A stretch of DNA of 64,000 bases from Clostridium sp. OS1-26 (GCF_030915445.1 NZ_CP133264.1:1674001-1738000); one strand, 5' to 3'. Numbered from the stretch's first letter, positions 17,203 through 26,746 are shown. A program made the numbers and translations. The notes: generated from the sequence alone by a model not told the origin.

Positions 17203-17871
17203 ATGAAGAAAGATAAAATAAAGTGGTTAAAGTGGTTAGTTGCTATAATTTTTGGTGCAGTATTTTTATATATTATGATTAGATATGGTAAAAGACTTTC
17301 ACATTTAAGATTAGGTAAAATTAAAAGATTTATTTTAAGTTACGGTAATTTTTCATCAGTTATTTTTTTAATATTATATGCATTAAAACCTATAGTTCTA
17401 TTTATACCAGTTTGGCCTTTATCGGTTATTGCCGGTAACATTTTTGGACCTTATAAAGCACTTATGCTAAGTATGACAGGTTGCTTTCTTTCTGGAACAC
17501 TAGCTTTCTTCTTAGCTAAGTTCTTAGGTAGGTCTTTTGTTGACAAGATATTAAAGGGCAAAGCGATGACCTTAGATTCTAACATTGAAAAGCACGGATT
17601 GAAAATTATGGCTATAATGAGGCTAACCTTCATTTTTCCATATGATCCACTGAGTTATGCAGCAGGCCTTACTAAGATGAAATACAGAGATTTTATATTA
17701 GGAACTATGATTGGAGTATTTCCAGAGATGGTCTCCTATTCATTTATGGGAAAAAATTTAGAGGATCCACTTTCTATTAAGTTTGCTGCTCCTATTATAT
17801 TAATAATAGCTGTAGCGGGAGTTGCTATTTATGCACATAAAGCGTTAAAAGGTAAAAAAATTAACGAATAA
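17203..17871 (+). CDS. TVP38/TMEM64 (VTT domain, DedA-like) membrane protein
   Basis: 222 residues, five to six membrane segments. The VTT core is visible: PIVLFIPVWPLSVIAGNIFGPYKAL, SGTLAFFLAKFLGR and RLTFIFPYDPLSYAAGLTKMKYRDF. Relatives are implicated in lipid scrambling/transport; the substrate here is unknown. The start is ATG with GTGAG upstream. The nearby pssA gene on the opposite strand makes a phospholipid link possible but unproven. Confidence 0.85.
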   Translation: MKKDKIKWLKWLVAIIFGAVFLYIMIRYGKRLSHLRLGKIKRFILSYGNFSSVIFLILYALKPIVLFIPVWPLSVIAGNIFGPYKALMLSMTGCFLSGTLAFFLAKFLGRSFVDKILKGKAMTLDSNIEKHGLKIMAIMRLTFIFPYDPLSYAAGLTKMKYRDFILGTMIGVFPEMVSYSFMGKNLEDPLSIKFAAPIILIIAVAGVAIYAHKALKGKKINE

Positions 17872-17892
17872 TAACCATTCTATTAAGGGAAT

Positions 17893-17928
17893 AATACTCC
17901 TAGTAGTCAAGTTTAAAGGAGGAGTATT
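17893..17928 (+). promoter_or_regulatory. hairpin that can mask the CBS-gene ribosome site
   Basis: AATACTCCT (17893-17901) is perfectly complementary to AGGAGTATT (17920-17928), which includes the GGAGG ribosome site of the next gene; loop of 18 bases. It could limit translation. Confidence 0.45.
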
Positions 17929-17932
17929 GGTA

Positions 17933-18361
17933 ATGAAGGTAAAGGATATAATGACAGGAGAAGTAGTTAGTTTGAATTCAACGGACTCGGTAGAAAGAGC
18001 AGCTGAACTTATGAAAGAACATAATATAGGTGCAGCACCTGTGTGTGAAGGAGATAAAGTTATAGGAATAATTACTGATAGGGACATAGCTTTAAGATCT
18101 GTAGCAGCAGGAAAGGATTCAAAGAGTCAAAGCGTAAGAGAAATAATGTCATCAAATCCTGTAACAGGAGCACCAGATATGGATATTCAAGATGCTTCTA
18201 GGATAATGAGTGAAAGACAAATAAGAAGACTTCCTATAGTAGATAGTGAAAACTTAGTAGGAATGGTGTCCTTAGGTGATATAGCTGTCAGACCTAAATT
18301 AAATGAAGAAGCAGAGCAGGCCTTAAGTAGTATATCAGAACCAAGTACACCTGAGTTTTAG
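17933..18361 (+). CDS. tandem CBS domain protein
   Basis: 143 residues consisting only of two CBS motifs (MKVKDIMTGEVVSL...GIITDRDIALR and VREIMSSNPVTGA...LVGMVSLGDIAV), the Bateman pair that binds adenine nucleotides in other proteins. Stand-alone pairs of this type are widespread and mostly uncharacterised. ATG 17933 is preferred to TTG 17927 because of spacing from AAAGGAGGAG. A hairpin (18380-18414) follows the gene. Confidence 0.85.
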   Translation: MKVKDIMTGEVVSLNSTDSVERAAELMKEHNIGAAPVCEGDKVIGIITDRDIALRSVAAGKDSKSQSVREIMSSNPVTGAPDMDIQDASRIMSERQIRRLPIVDSENLVGMVSLGDIAVRPKLNEEAEQALSSISEPSTPEF

Positions 18362-18379
18362 AACTTAATAGTTATAAAT

Positions 18380-18414
18380 AAATCCACAAGAGTTTTTATG
18401 AATCTTGTGGATTT
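18380..18414 (+). terminator. hairpin after CBS gene, probable terminator
   Basis: AAATCCACAAGA (18380-18391) pairs perfectly with TCTTGTGGATTT (18403-18414). No long U-run follows, so termination would be weak. Confidence 0.5.
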
Positions 18415-18491
18415 GCTATATAAGGTGTTATAATATAGTAGTGAAATTTACATATGGAGGTAAATTTTATTTTAAATTAGGAGAGTTATAT

Positions 18492-19382
18492 ATGGATAAG
18501 GTAAGATTTATTTATAATCCATACTCTGGTGAAAATACTATAATAACTGATATTGATAAGGTTATTATGATACATCAGAAGTATGGCTACGAAGTGGTAC
18601 CTTATAGGATTAGCTTTGAATTTGATATGAGTAAGGCCTTTGAAGGATTAGATGAAACCTACAAATACATACTAGTTGCAGGCGGAGATGGCACTATAGA
18701 TACCGCCGTAAACCATATGAAAACACTAGGAATAAATCTTCCTATAGCGATACTTCCAGTAGGTACAGCCAATGATTTCGCTAAATTCATAGGTATCCCT
18801 GAGGATGTAGAAGCTGCCTGTGAGCAAATACTAAATAGTGTTCCGAAAAAAGTTGATATAGGCAAAATAAATGATAAGTATTTTATAAATGTTGCTAGCA
18901 CAGGTCTTTTTACAGATGTGTCCCAGAAAACGGATGTAAACTTAAAAAATACCATGGGGAAACTAGCTTACTATGTAAAAGGGTTAGAGCAACTTCCAAG
19001 CTTTAGAAAATTAAAGATAAAAGTAAAATCTGAGAATGCCTATTTTGATGGACATATGTACTTAATGTTAGTATTTAATGGACAGACTGCAGGTAATTTA
19101 AAGTTTGCATATAAAGCTGAAGTTGACGATGGAATGCTAGATGTAATTATAATTAAGGCCGGAATGATAAAAGATATGATAGCTCTATTTATAAAAATGC
19201 TAAGAGGTGACCACTTGGAAGATGCAGCAGGGCTTGTATATTTTAAAGCTAATAGAATAGAAGTAGAGTGCTATGAAGATATTGTCACTGATATTGATGG
19301 TGAAAGAGGTCCAGATTTCCCACTTGTTATAGAGTGTATAAAGGAAGGTATCGAGGTTCTTGGAGTAATCGCTAAAAAATAA
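18492..19382 (+). CDS. YegS/BmrU-type lipid (diacylglycerol) kinase
   Basis: 296 residues. Diacylglycerol-kinase catalytic motifs: RFIYNPYSGE at the N-terminus, VAGGDGTIDTAVNHM (ATP-binding loop) and PVGTANDFAKFIGIP. Members phosphorylate diacylglycerol or related lipids at the membrane. Upstream in-frame codons reach back to 18405 but overlap a hairpin; ATG 18492 has TAGGAGAG seven bases before it and gives the normal N-terminus. TATAAT at 18429-18434 is a likely -10 box. A terminator follows directly. Confidence 0.87.
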   Translation: MDKVRFIYNPYSGENTIITDIDKVIMIHQKYGYEVVPYRISFEFDMSKAFEGLDETYKYILVAGGDGTIDTAVNHMKTLGINLPIAILPVGTANDFAKFIGIPEDVEAACEQILNSVPKKVDIGKINDKYFINVASTGLFTDVSQKTDVNLKNTMGKLAYYVKGLEQLPSFRKLKIKVKSENAYFDGHMYLMLVFNGQTAGNLKFAYKAEVDDGMLDVIIIKAGMIKDMIALFIKMLRGDHLEDAAGLVYFKANRIEVECYEDIVTDIDGERGPDFPLVIECIKEGIEVLGVIAKK

Positions 19383-19407
19383 GATGCTAGTAAGCATCTT
19401 TTTTTAT
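19381..19407 (+). terminator. intrinsic terminator
   Basis: AAGATGCT / AGCATCTT with a four-base loop, then a T-run, right after the lipid kinase stop. Confidence 0.85.
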
Positions 19408-19482
19408 TATCCATGCAAAATAGTAATATTAGATAAATTTCAGTAATAAATATAAGTAGTATCAATATAAGGTGAGGGGAGT

Positions 19483-20130
19483 ATGTTAGTTTTTTACGGT
19501 TATATTCTTATAGTATTTATTATATTTGTCCTTATGATAGAAGCACTATACATAAGTAAATTTTCGCCTAATAAAGTTAAAGCTGCTGCTATTATTGTAA
19601 TTATGACAATGCTTTTAAGGGATATTTCATTGATTATTTTATCCTTGGCTCATAATATAAAACATCTTTATTTACTTAAGCCAATTTTCTTTTTGAATTT
19701 TATAAGTATACCACTATTAGCGCTAATTGCACTTTATATTTTTATAAGAAGGGACAATATAAATTTTTCGTATATATTTATAATAGCTGCTATATTGGTT
19801 GGATTATATGGAATAATGATATTTAAGTGTCCAACACTAGTGCAAGCGAATGAAATTTATGGATATACTATGATTTTAACAAAAGATTTATATTTATATT
19901 GGAGTTACGTGACTTTAAATACTATAATATTATTTCTAACTATAGCTTTATCAAAAAATAGAAATATAAATAAGTTAGGAATTAGCATGATAATCTTTGC
20001 AGCTCTTATAACGATAATTGAAATTATATTATGGATAATAGGTATAAAAATCTTACCTGAAAATGTGATAGGGGACATGCTGTGGTCTGCAACTATAGTA
20101 TATGCATTAAGTAAAGTGAGGAAAAAATAA
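19483..20130 (+). CDS. seven-span membrane protein of unknown function
   Basis: 215 residues with about seven hydrophobic segments separated by short loops and a basic C-terminus (SKVRKK). GAGGGGAG precedes the ATG. The topology resembles small 7TM sensor or regulator modules but there is no attached signalling domain and I recognise no signature. Convergent with the ygiQ-like gene; the gap holds palindromic element A2. Confidence 0.55.
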   Translation: MLVFYGYILIVFIIFVLMIEALYISKFSPNKVKAAAIIVIMTMLLRDISLIILSLAHNIKHLYLLKPIFFLNFISIPLLALIALYIFIRRDNINFSYIFIIAAILVGLYGIMIFKCPTLVQANEIYGYTMILTKDLYLYWSYVTLNTIILFLTIALSKNRNINKLGISMIIFAALITIIEIILWIIGIKILPENVIGDMLWSATIVYALSKVRKK

Positions 20131-20147
20131 GTATAGGGTTGTAAACT

Positions 20148-20366
20148 AAAAAATTGACTTACACAAAGGACCATGTTTCCAAAGCTAAAAGTTTTATATG
20201 AAACTCCTCTTCCTTACGTAAGATGAGTACTCACTGAGTAAGCGACCATATCAAAATCGAAGATTTTGTATGCCTGCTTAACCGATTCGCACAAAATCAC
20301 AGATTTTGGCTCTCTGTTTAACGGACTGAAGCTTGGAAACATAGCCCGGGGTGTAAGTCGATTTTT
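20148..20366. repeat. palindromic intergenic element, composite copy A2
   Basis: Outer arms match family A (left AATTGACTTACAC...ATGTTTCC, right GGAAACATAGCCCGGGGTG...), but the interior differs: it contains a block (TGAAACTCCT...GAGTAAGCGA...AAAATC) related to the tandem repeat at 39065-39173 plus a GATTCGCACAAAATC block. It lies between convergent genes and codes for nothing visible. Confidence 0.75.
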
Positions 20367-20383
20367 GCCTTTCAATTAATAAA

Positions 20384-22267
20384 CTATCTTTTTACTTTCT
20401 TTTGATTGGCTCCTTTATTCCTAGGGGCTGCCTTGTGAGGCTTACCCTGTTTAGGTCTTTGTTTATATGGTGCTGAAGCGATTAAGCACCTTTTGTCTGT
20501 TCCAATTAAGTCCTCACGGCCAGCCTTAATTAATGCTTCTTTTACAAGCTTATGATTTTCAGGTACAGTGAATTGCATTAGAGCTCTCTGCATATTTTTT
20601 TCTTTCTGTTCTCTTGGCACATACACCTTCTCACCAGTTAGAGGATGTATACCTGTATAATATATGGTGGTAGACAAACTTCCAGGTGTAGGATAAAAAT
20701 CCTGAACTTGCTCTGGAGTATATCCCATGCTCTTAATATATTGAGCAAGTTCTACAGATGCAGTCAAATCACTGCCAGGATGACTTGACATGAGATAAGG
20801 AACAAGAAATTGATTCTTTTTAATTTTTTTGTTTATTTCAAAATATTTCTTGGAAAATTTATCATAAACTTCTTTTTTAGGCTTACCCATCTGTTTAAGG
20901 ACCTTATCACTTATATGTTCTGGAGCAACCTTAAGTTGGCCGCTTATATGATGTTTACAAAGCTCTTCGAAAAAATCAGCATTTTTATCATAGACAAGAT
21001 AATCATATCTTATCCCAGAACGAATAAACACTTTTTTAATTCCAGGTATTTGTCTTATTTGTCTTAGCAAACTTAAGTATTCCCTGTGGTCTACTATAAG
21101 ATTTTTGCAAGGTGTTGGTGATAGGCACTGTCTGTTTTTACATACACCAGCAGTTTCTTGGATTTTGCATGCCTTATGTCTAAAGTTTGCAGTAGGGCCT
21201 CCTACATCATGTATATATCCTTTAAAATCATCTATTGATGTTAAAAGAGTAGCTTCATCTATAATGGACTTTTGGCTTCTATTTTGAATTGTCCTTCCCT
21301 GATGAAAAGTAAGAGCACAGAATGAACAACCGCCAAAGCAGCCTCTATGACTCGTTATGGAGAATTTAACTTCTTTTATAGCAGGAATTCCACCTTTAGC
21401 CTCGTACATAGGGTGATAATTTCTGGTATAAGGTAAATTATAAACTACGTCCATTTCTTCTTCTGTTAGTGAAAACTGAGGAGGATTTTGAACGATATAT
21501 TTATCAGAATGCTTTTGAACTACAGTTTTACCTCTAATAGCATCTTGTTCAAAATATTCTAGTTTATAGCTTTCTGCATAAGCCTCTTTATTTGTAGAAA
21601 CTTCTTCAAATGAAGGGACTTCTACAAAGTCTCTTAACTGAGATAGATCATTAGAAAGATATACAGTTCCTCTTACATCAGTAACTTTTTGAATAGACAT
21701 TCCATATTTTAAAAGGTTAGCTATCTGTACTACAGTTTTTTCGCCCATACCATATATTAAAAGATCTGCCTTAGAATCCAAAAGAATACTTCTCCTTACT
21801 TTATTATCCCAATAATCATAATGTGCAAATCTTCTTAAACTAGCTTCTATTCCACCAATTATAATAGGAACATCCTTATAAGCTTCTCTAACTCTATTAG
21901 AGTATACAATAACAGCCCTATCTGGTCTATGGCCTGATTCACCACCAGGCGAATATAAATCATCATGTCGCTTTTTTCTAGCTACAGTATAGTGATTCAC
22001 CATGGAGTCAATATTGCCTGAATTAACTAAAAAACCTAGTTTAGGTTTTCCGAGCCTTCTAAAGTCATCTGCATTATTCCAGTTAGGTTGAGCAATTATA
22101 CCTACGGTGAAACCTTCATTTTCAAGTACTCTAGATATTATGGCAGTACCAAAGGAAGGGTGATCCACGTAGGCATCGCCTGTAATTATGATAAAATCCA
22201 ACTGATCTATGCCTTCTGCTTTTAAATCATTTTTACTTACAGGTAAAAATTTATTATTTAGTATCAT
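20384..22267 (-). CDS. YgiQ family radical SAM protein
   Basis: 627 residues. An N-terminal cobalamin-binding-like region ([18 protein letters not shown]) is followed by the radical SAM core with CX3CX2C in [19 protein letters not shown], and a C-terminal region with [18 protein letters not shown] and DFYPTPGS, all characteristic of UPF0313/YgiQ. The reaction is unknown. The basic C-terminal tail ([18 protein letters not shown]...) is typical. GGAG is 8 bases before the ATG. Confidence 0.9.
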   Translation of the reverse strand: MILNNKFLPVSKNDLKAEGIDQLDFIIITGDAYVDHPSFGTAIISRVLENEGFTVGIIAQPNWNNADDFRRLGKPKLGFLVNSGNIDSMVNHYTVARKKRHDDLYSPGGESGHRPDRAVIVYSNRVREAYKDVPIIIGGIEASLRRFAHYDYWDNKVRRSILLDSKADLLIYGMGEKTVVQIANLLKYGMSIQKVTDVRGTVYLSNDLSQLRDFVEVPSFEEVSTNKEAYAESYKLEYFEQDAIRGKTVVQKHSDKYIVQNPPQFSLTEEEMDVVYNLPYTRNYHPMYEAKGGIPAIKEVKFSITSHRGCFGGCSFCALTFHQGRTIQNRSQKSIIDEATLLTSIDDFKGYIHDVGGPTANFRHKACKIQETAGVCKNRQCLSPTPCKNLIVDHREYLSLLRQIRQIPGIKKVFIRSGIRYDYLVYDKNADFFEELCKHHISGQLKVAPEHISDKVLKQMGKPKKEVYDKFSKKYFEINKKIKKNQFLVPYLMSSHPGSDLTASVELAQYIKSMGYTPEQVQDFYPTPGSLSTTIYYTGIHPLTGEKVYVPREQKEKNMQRALMQFTVPENHKLVKEALIKAGREDLIGTDKRCLIASAPYKQRPKQGKPHKAAPRNKGANQKKVKR

Positions 22268-22314
22268 TGATATTCTCCGTTCTTTAAAAATTTTGCGACA
22301 TAAGTTCCTATATA

Positions 22315-22376
22315 GCGTATTAGGCTGAAGTTAGCTTATACGCCTAGATATGGCTCCAAACTTCAGCACGTTAAAA
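22315..22376. repeat. single arm related to palindromic family A
   Basis: TTAGGCTGAAGTTAGCTTATACG...TCCAAACTTCAGCACGTTAAAA resembles the left arm of copy A3 (54445 on). Only one arm is present. Confidence 0.5.
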
Positions 22377-22597
22377 TCATTAATATATTAACACAATGAT
22401 AAAAAAATATGAATAAATAATTTGGTGTAATAGATAAATAAATAAAATTGCCTTAAAAATATTTACAAAAATTACAATAGAAGGTTTAATGAAAATTAAG
22501 AAAATGGACAAAATATTGCATGAATGCTAGCAATACTGAAAAAAATAAAAATAATATAATATAACAAGCAAATTTAAATAAATTTTATATTTATAGG

Positions 22598-22625
22598 TTG
22601 CATTTTAAGGAATTTGTACTATAAT
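22598..22625 (+). promoter_or_regulatory. promoter of the M-box transcript
   Basis: TTGCAT (22598-22603), a 16-base spacer and TATAAT (22620-22625), about 45 bases before the riboswitch. Confidence 0.6.
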
Positions 22626-22671
22626 AAATAATGAAAGAAAGTTAATAATAAAAAAAGATATGTTTTACTTA

Positions 22672-22838
22672 TGTTAGGTGAGGCTCCTATATAGATATAC
22701 GCTACTGCCCGGAAACATCGAGAGATGCCAATGGGTCAACAGGTATTACCGAATCAAGGTTTTACTTAATGTAGCTGAACGATTTAAGTTCAAAGCTATA
22801 TAGTGCTAAAACTCGGACTATAAAGTTTTAGTTTGCAT
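22672..22838 (+). promoter_or_regulatory. M-box (ykoK) magnesium riboswitch
   Basis: Conserved M-box elements are present in order: GGTGAGGCTCCTATATAG, then CTACTGCCCGGAAACATCGAG and GATGCCAATGGGTCAACAG. M-box RNAs bind Mg2+ and in most cases terminate transcription when Mg2+ is plentiful. The 5' GAGGCTCC can pair with GGAGCC of the terminator at 22839, giving the expected switch. It controls the MgtE-like and NRAMP-related genes downstream. Confidence 0.93.
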
Positions 22839-22877
22839 GGAGCCTATAATTTTTATAGGCTCCTTTATTTTATTTTT
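22839..22877 (+). terminator. riboswitch-controlled terminator
   Basis: GGAGCCTATAA / TTATAGGCTCC with a short loop followed by a T-rich run; it is the expression platform of the M-box. Confidence 0.88.
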
Positions 22878-22952
22878 TAGGTGGTGTTTTTAAATGGAGG
22901 TTGGCCCTTATAGTGGTCGATTTAGGTCAAAACAAAATTTAATATTGAATGT

Positions 22953-23047
22953 ACAGAGGAACATTTACATTAACCGATAAAGAAATTTACTTCTAACGCT
23001 TAAGCATTTCTATAAATTCCTTATCAGTTTTGTAAATATTCCTCTGT
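22953..23047. repeat. long hairpin between M-box terminator and ORF
   Basis: Arms of about 36 bases (from ACAGAGGAACATTTAC at 22953 to GTAAATATTCCTCTGT at 23047) pair nearly throughout. The 3' arm ends 19 bases before the ATG and just short of the AAGGAGGA ribosome site. Not part of the known M-box. Confidence 0.65.
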
Positions 23048-23066
23048 GTATGAAGGAGGAATATTT

Positions 23067-24329
23067 ATGAAAAAGCTATCTAATTTCTTCTTAAGTAAGG
23101 TTCTTTACAAAAAAATCTATGATGAGTTTAATGAACCCGTAGGTAAATTATGCGATATTTATGTAACTACTGAGGATGGGCTCCCAAGAGCTATTGGCTA
23201 TATGGTAAAGAAAGACGGCGAAATTTTTAATTGCGAATTTAAGCGTATTTCCTTTTATGTAGAAGATGACAGGATACGTATTAAAGGTGAAGGAATGAGA
23301 GAGATTATTCTTCAAAGGTACTCTTATCTTTTATCGAAACATTTATTAGACAGACAAATTGTTGATATAGATGGAAAAAAGCTTGTAAGAGTTAATGATC
23401 TAAGAATTGCAGAAATAGCAGGAGAGTATAGGGTAGTGGCTGTTGACTCAGGTGTACTTGCTCTTGGAAGAAGACTTGGATTAGAGGGCTTAGTTAAAAG
23501 CTGTTACAAGATGCTTGATAAAAAACCATCCGATAGCCTAATCGTATGGGATAACGTTGAATCACTTGAGATGGTAAATAATAATTTGAAGCTATCTGTA
23601 ACCTATAAAAAGCTTTCCAAATTGCATCCTGCAGATTTAGCGGATATTTTAGAGGATATGGATATAAACTATAGGAAAAGAGTATTTGAAAGTCTTGAAC
23701 GGGATCTTGCTGCGGATACTTTAGAGGAAATTGAGCCAGACATGCAAGCTGATATATTGGAAAACTTAAGTCAGTCTAAAAGGGATGAGGTTTTAGACAA
23801 TATGCCTAACGATGAAATTGCTGATATTTTAGAGGATATAGATGAAGAAACAGCAGAAGATATTCTTCTCAGCATGGAAAAAGAGGATGCTGATGAAGTA
23901 AGATCTTTAATGAGGTACAGTGAAGAAGCGGTTGGAAGCATAATGAATAAGGATTTCATATCCTTTAATATAAATATAACTGTTGAAGAAACCATTGAGC
24001 TTTTAAGGGAAATTAATCCAGATGATGAAGTTTCTCATTATATATATATTACTGATGAACAGGAAAGACTTCAAGGTGTAGTTTCATTGAAGAGTCTAAT
24101 ATTATCTAAACCACAAGAAAAATTAAAGGAAATAATGCTAAACGATATAACTAAAATAGAAGATCATGAGAATATAGATGAAGCTATAGAGCTTTGTGTT
24201 AAATACGACCTTCTTTCTCTTCCGGTAATAAATAGTCATCAGAAACTATGTGGTGTAGTAATTATGAGTGACATAGTGGAAGATATATTAGTTCCAACAT
24301 GGAGAAGAAGACTTAAAAAGGTAGGTTAG
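23067..24329 (+). CDS. soluble MgtE N-domain / CBS protein (no membrane domain)
   Basis: 420 residues: a PRC-barrel-like N-terminus (about 1-80, KIYDEFNEPVGKLCDIYV), an MgtE intracellular N domain with repeated LADILEDMD / DILENLSQSKRDEVLDNMP helices (about 180-280), then a CBS pair (about 285-415). In MgtE channels this unit senses Mg2+ and gates the pore; the transmembrane domain is absent here. ATG 23067 is chosen over GTG 23046 because AAGGAGGA sits between them. The gene is 16 bases upstream of the NRAMP-related transporter under the same M-box, so it may gate or sense for that transporter. Confidence 0.85.
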   Translation: MKKLSNFFLSKVLYKKIYDEFNEPVGKLCDIYVTTEDGLPRAIGYMVKKDGEIFNCEFKRISFYVEDDRIRIKGEGMREIILQRYSYLLSKHLLDRQIVDIDGKKLVRVNDLRIAEIAGEYRVVAVDSGVLALGRRLGLEGLVKSCYKMLDKKPSDSLIVWDNVESLEMVNNNLKLSVTYKKLSKLHPADLADILEDMDINYRKRVFESLERDLAADTLEEIEPDMQADILENLSQSKRDEVLDNMPNDEIADILEDIDEETAEDILLSMEKEDADEVRSLMRYSEEAVGSIMNKDFISFNINITVEETIELLREINPDDEVSHYIYITDEQERLQGVVSLKSLILSKPQEKLKEIMLNDITKIEDHENIDEAIELCVKYDLLSLPVINSHQKLCGVVIMSDIVEDILVPTWRRRLKKVG

Positions 24330-24345
24330 AAAGAGGTAGATAAAC

Positions 24346-25569
24346 ATGAAGAGTAAAAATAGATTTCTAATGATATTAAGTATAATTGGGCCAGGAATTA
24401 TAACAGCTAATGCGGGAAATGATGCTGGTGGAGTTACTACCTACTCCGTTGTTGGCGCCCATTATGGATATTCAATGCTATGGGGAATGTTTGCTATAGC
24501 TATAGGTCTTGCAGTAGTTCAAGAGATGAATGCAAGAATGGCAGTTGTCACAGGTAAAGGTCTTTCGGACCTTATTAGAGAAAGATTTGGTGTTAAATGG
24601 GCTTTTTTTGCTATGCTTGTACTTCTTGTGGCAAATCTCGGTGTATGCATAGGTGATTTTGCCGGTATAGCTGCAAGCTTAGAGTTATTTCATATAAGCA
24701 AATATATTTCTATACCAATACTTACAGCACTCATTTGGTTTATATTAACAAGAGGAAATTATTCAAAGGCAGAAAAAATATTTTTGTTTTTAACAATCAC
24801 ATTCTTTGGCTATTTTATAACAGCTTTTCTTGTAAAACCAAATTGGAGTCATGTTTTTGTAAGTATAGTAAAACCACAAGCTAAGTTTGACAAAAATTAT
24901 TTTTTAGTACTCATAGGAATGGTAGGTACAACAATAACTCCTTATATGCAATTTTATTTGCAATCCTCAGTTGTAGATAAAGGTATATCTATTAAAGAAT
25001 ATAAATATGAAAAGGCTGATGTATATCTTGGAACGATCTGGGCTATATTAACTGCTTTAGTTATAACAGTTTGTACCGCTGAAACATTATATAAGGCTGG
25101 TATAAATATAGATACAGCGCAAGATGCAGCCTCAGCACTAAGACCACTCGCAGGAAATTATTCGTTTTTATTATTTGCAGTAGGGCTATTTGGAGCATCA
25201 TTTTTAGCATGTTGTGTTATACCTTTATGTACTGCTTATGCTGTATGTGAAGCCTTTGGTTTTGAAAGTGGATTAGATAATAAAATAAAAGAGGCACCTG
25301 TATTCTTTGGATTATTTTTATTTATGATTTTAGTAAGTGCCATAATTATACTTATACCAAATATATCATTAATTAATATAATTCTGGTCACTCAGCAGCT
25401 GGCGGGTGTGTTATGTCCTGTAGTACTAATATTTATGATAATACTTGTAAATGATGTTGAAGTTATGGGAAGCTATGTTAATACAACACTTCAAAATTTT
25501 ATAGCTAAAGGTACAGTTTTATTAATAATTGTGCTTACGATTTTAGCTTTCGGTGCAAATTTTATATAA
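24346..25569 (+). CDS. nrmA: NRAMP-related magnesium transporter
   Basis: 407 residues, eleven membrane segments of the NRAMP fold. The metal-site motif DPGN of classical Mn/Fe transporters is replaced by ANAGNDAGG in TM1, and TM6 has TTITPYMQFY in place of MPHN, which are the changes seen in NRAMP-related Mg2+ transporters (NRMT, first shown in clostridia under M-box control as I recall). It follows the MgtE-like gene by 16 bases behind the M-box riboswitch. Located in the plasma membrane; predicted Mg2+ uptake under Mg2+ shortage. Confidence 0.85.
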   Translation: MKSKNRFLMILSIIGPGIITANAGNDAGGVTTYSVVGAHYGYSMLWGMFAIAIGLAVVQEMNARMAVVTGKGLSDLIRERFGVKWAFFAMLVLLVANLGVCIGDFAGIAASLELFHISKYISIPILTALIWFILTRGNYSKAEKIFLFLTITFFGYFITAFLVKPNWSHVFVSIVKPQAKFDKNYFLVLIGMVGTTITPYMQFYLQSSVVDKGISIKEYKYEKADVYLGTIWAILTALVITVCTAETLYKAGINIDTAQDAASALRPLAGNYSFLLFAVGLFGASFLACCVIPLCTAYAVCEAFGFESGLDNKIKEAPVFFGLFLFMILVSAIIILIPNISLINIILVTQQLAGVLCPVVLIFMIILVNDVEVMGSYVNTTLQNFIAKGTVLLIIVLTILAFGANFI

Positions 25570-25579
25570 TTATAAACTC

Positions 25580-25741
25580 AGGCATCTTGAAAAAAATAAC
25601 TAGTCCATCTCCTAGTCTATTTTGTGTCATACTGCGTCGAAAGAACCCTTAGATAGGGTCGGCTATCTGCGGAGCCTTTCTCCTTGTCTGACACAAAATA
25701 TCCTTAGCATCTTTGGACTTGTTATTTTCTTTCAGATGCCT
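25580..25741. repeat. palindromic intergenic element, family B copy B1
   Basis: Outer arms AGGCATCTTGAAAAAAATAAC (25580-25600) and GTTATTTTCTTTCAGATGCCT (25721-25741); further inner pairing of AGTCCA/TGGACT and ATTTTGTGTCA/TGACACAAAAT. A shortened copy lies at 35233-35288. No ORF. Confidence 0.75.
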
Positions 25742-25742
25742 T

Positions 25743-25773
25743 AAGCCTTAGTTTTTACTAGGGCTTTTTTATT
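25743..25773 (+). terminator. terminator after the Mg2+ transporter
   Basis: AAGCCTTAGT / ACTAGGGCTT stem with T6 tail, directly after element B1. Confidence 0.7.
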
Positions 25774-25922
25774 TTGGATAATCTTTACAACTCCTCTTTT
25801 AGCTATAAAATGTATTTTTTATGCCTTTATGTATAAACTAAATTATATCCTAAGACCTAAAATATACCGATATTACTAGCTTTATTGAATATTTAAGTTT
25901 ATAGCAAGGAGTGAGCCTATGT

Positions 25923-26642
25923 ATGTCTAAAAAAATTATGAAATTTAAAAAGGAAATAGCTTGTGCCCTTATCGTTATATTTACATACATTACTACTTCT
26001 ATTTGTATGATTCCTTATACAAGTGCAGTTAAAGCAATAGCCTATTATTATGGGTCAACAGGAGATGTAGTTTCACAAATACAAAGAAGGCTTAAAGATT
26101 GGGGATATTATACTGGAGGTGTAGATGGAACATACGGCTATCTAACTTTTACTGCAGTGAAAAATTTCCAAGCTAAAAATGGTTTATCTGTAGATGGAAT
26201 TGCGGGCAATAATACGTTGAATGCTATTGGAATTAATGTTGCAGGACTCGAAGCTAGTGCTTCTGGCAACAATAATAGTACAATTACAAGCAATCAGGAC
26301 TTAATGCTTCTAGCAAGGCTTATTAATGGAGAGGCAAGAGGAGAACCATATGAAGGCCAGGTAGCAGTTGGCGCGGTAGTATTAAATAGAACAAGAGATC
26401 CAAGGTTCCCGTCATCCATAGCTGGAGTTATATATCAACCAGGGGCATTTACTGCTATAGACGATGGTCAGATAAATGCAAGCTTAGTCCAAAGTTCTAT
26501 AAATGCTGCGCAAGACGCTTTAAATGGCTGGGATCCATCAGGCGGGTCTATTTACTACTTTAATCCGGCAACAGCTACAAGTGCATGGATATGGTCAAGA
26601 CCATTAATCAAAATAATAGGTAAGCATAGATTCTGTAGTTAA
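25923..26642 (+). CDS. sleB: spore cortex-lytic enzyme SleB
   Basis: 239 residues: signal peptide (to about residue 40), a PG_binding_1 domain (GSTGDVVSQIQRRLKDWGYYTGGVDGTYG...), an Asn/Ser linker, and the Hydrolase_2/SleB lytic transglycosylase domain with the likely catalytic Glu in LINGEARGEPYEGQVAVGAVVLNR and the ending ATATSAWIWSRP. SleB degrades cortex peptidoglycan during germination. ATG 25923 is preferred over GTG 25911, which abuts AAGGAG. No ypeB partner gene follows; the next gene is cysK. Confidence 0.9.
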   Translation: MSKKIMKFKKEIACALIVIFTYITTSICMIPYTSAVKAIAYYYGSTGDVVSQIQRRLKDWGYYTGGVDGTYGYLTFTAVKNFQAKNGLSVDGIAGNNTLNAIGINVAGLEASASGNNNSTITSNQDLMLLARLINGEARGEPYEGQVAVGAVVLNRTRDPRFPSSIAGVIYQPGAFTAIDDGQINASLVQSSINAAQDALNGWDPSGGSIYYFNPATATSAWIWSRPLIKIIGKHRFCS

Positions 26643-26746
26643 TGTAAATTTTCTATACTAATTCGGTAGAACTTAATTTCTTATTTCACATAGAATATAC
26701 TATAATCTTTGGTTTATTATTTATTTTTATGTGTATAAAAAAGATA

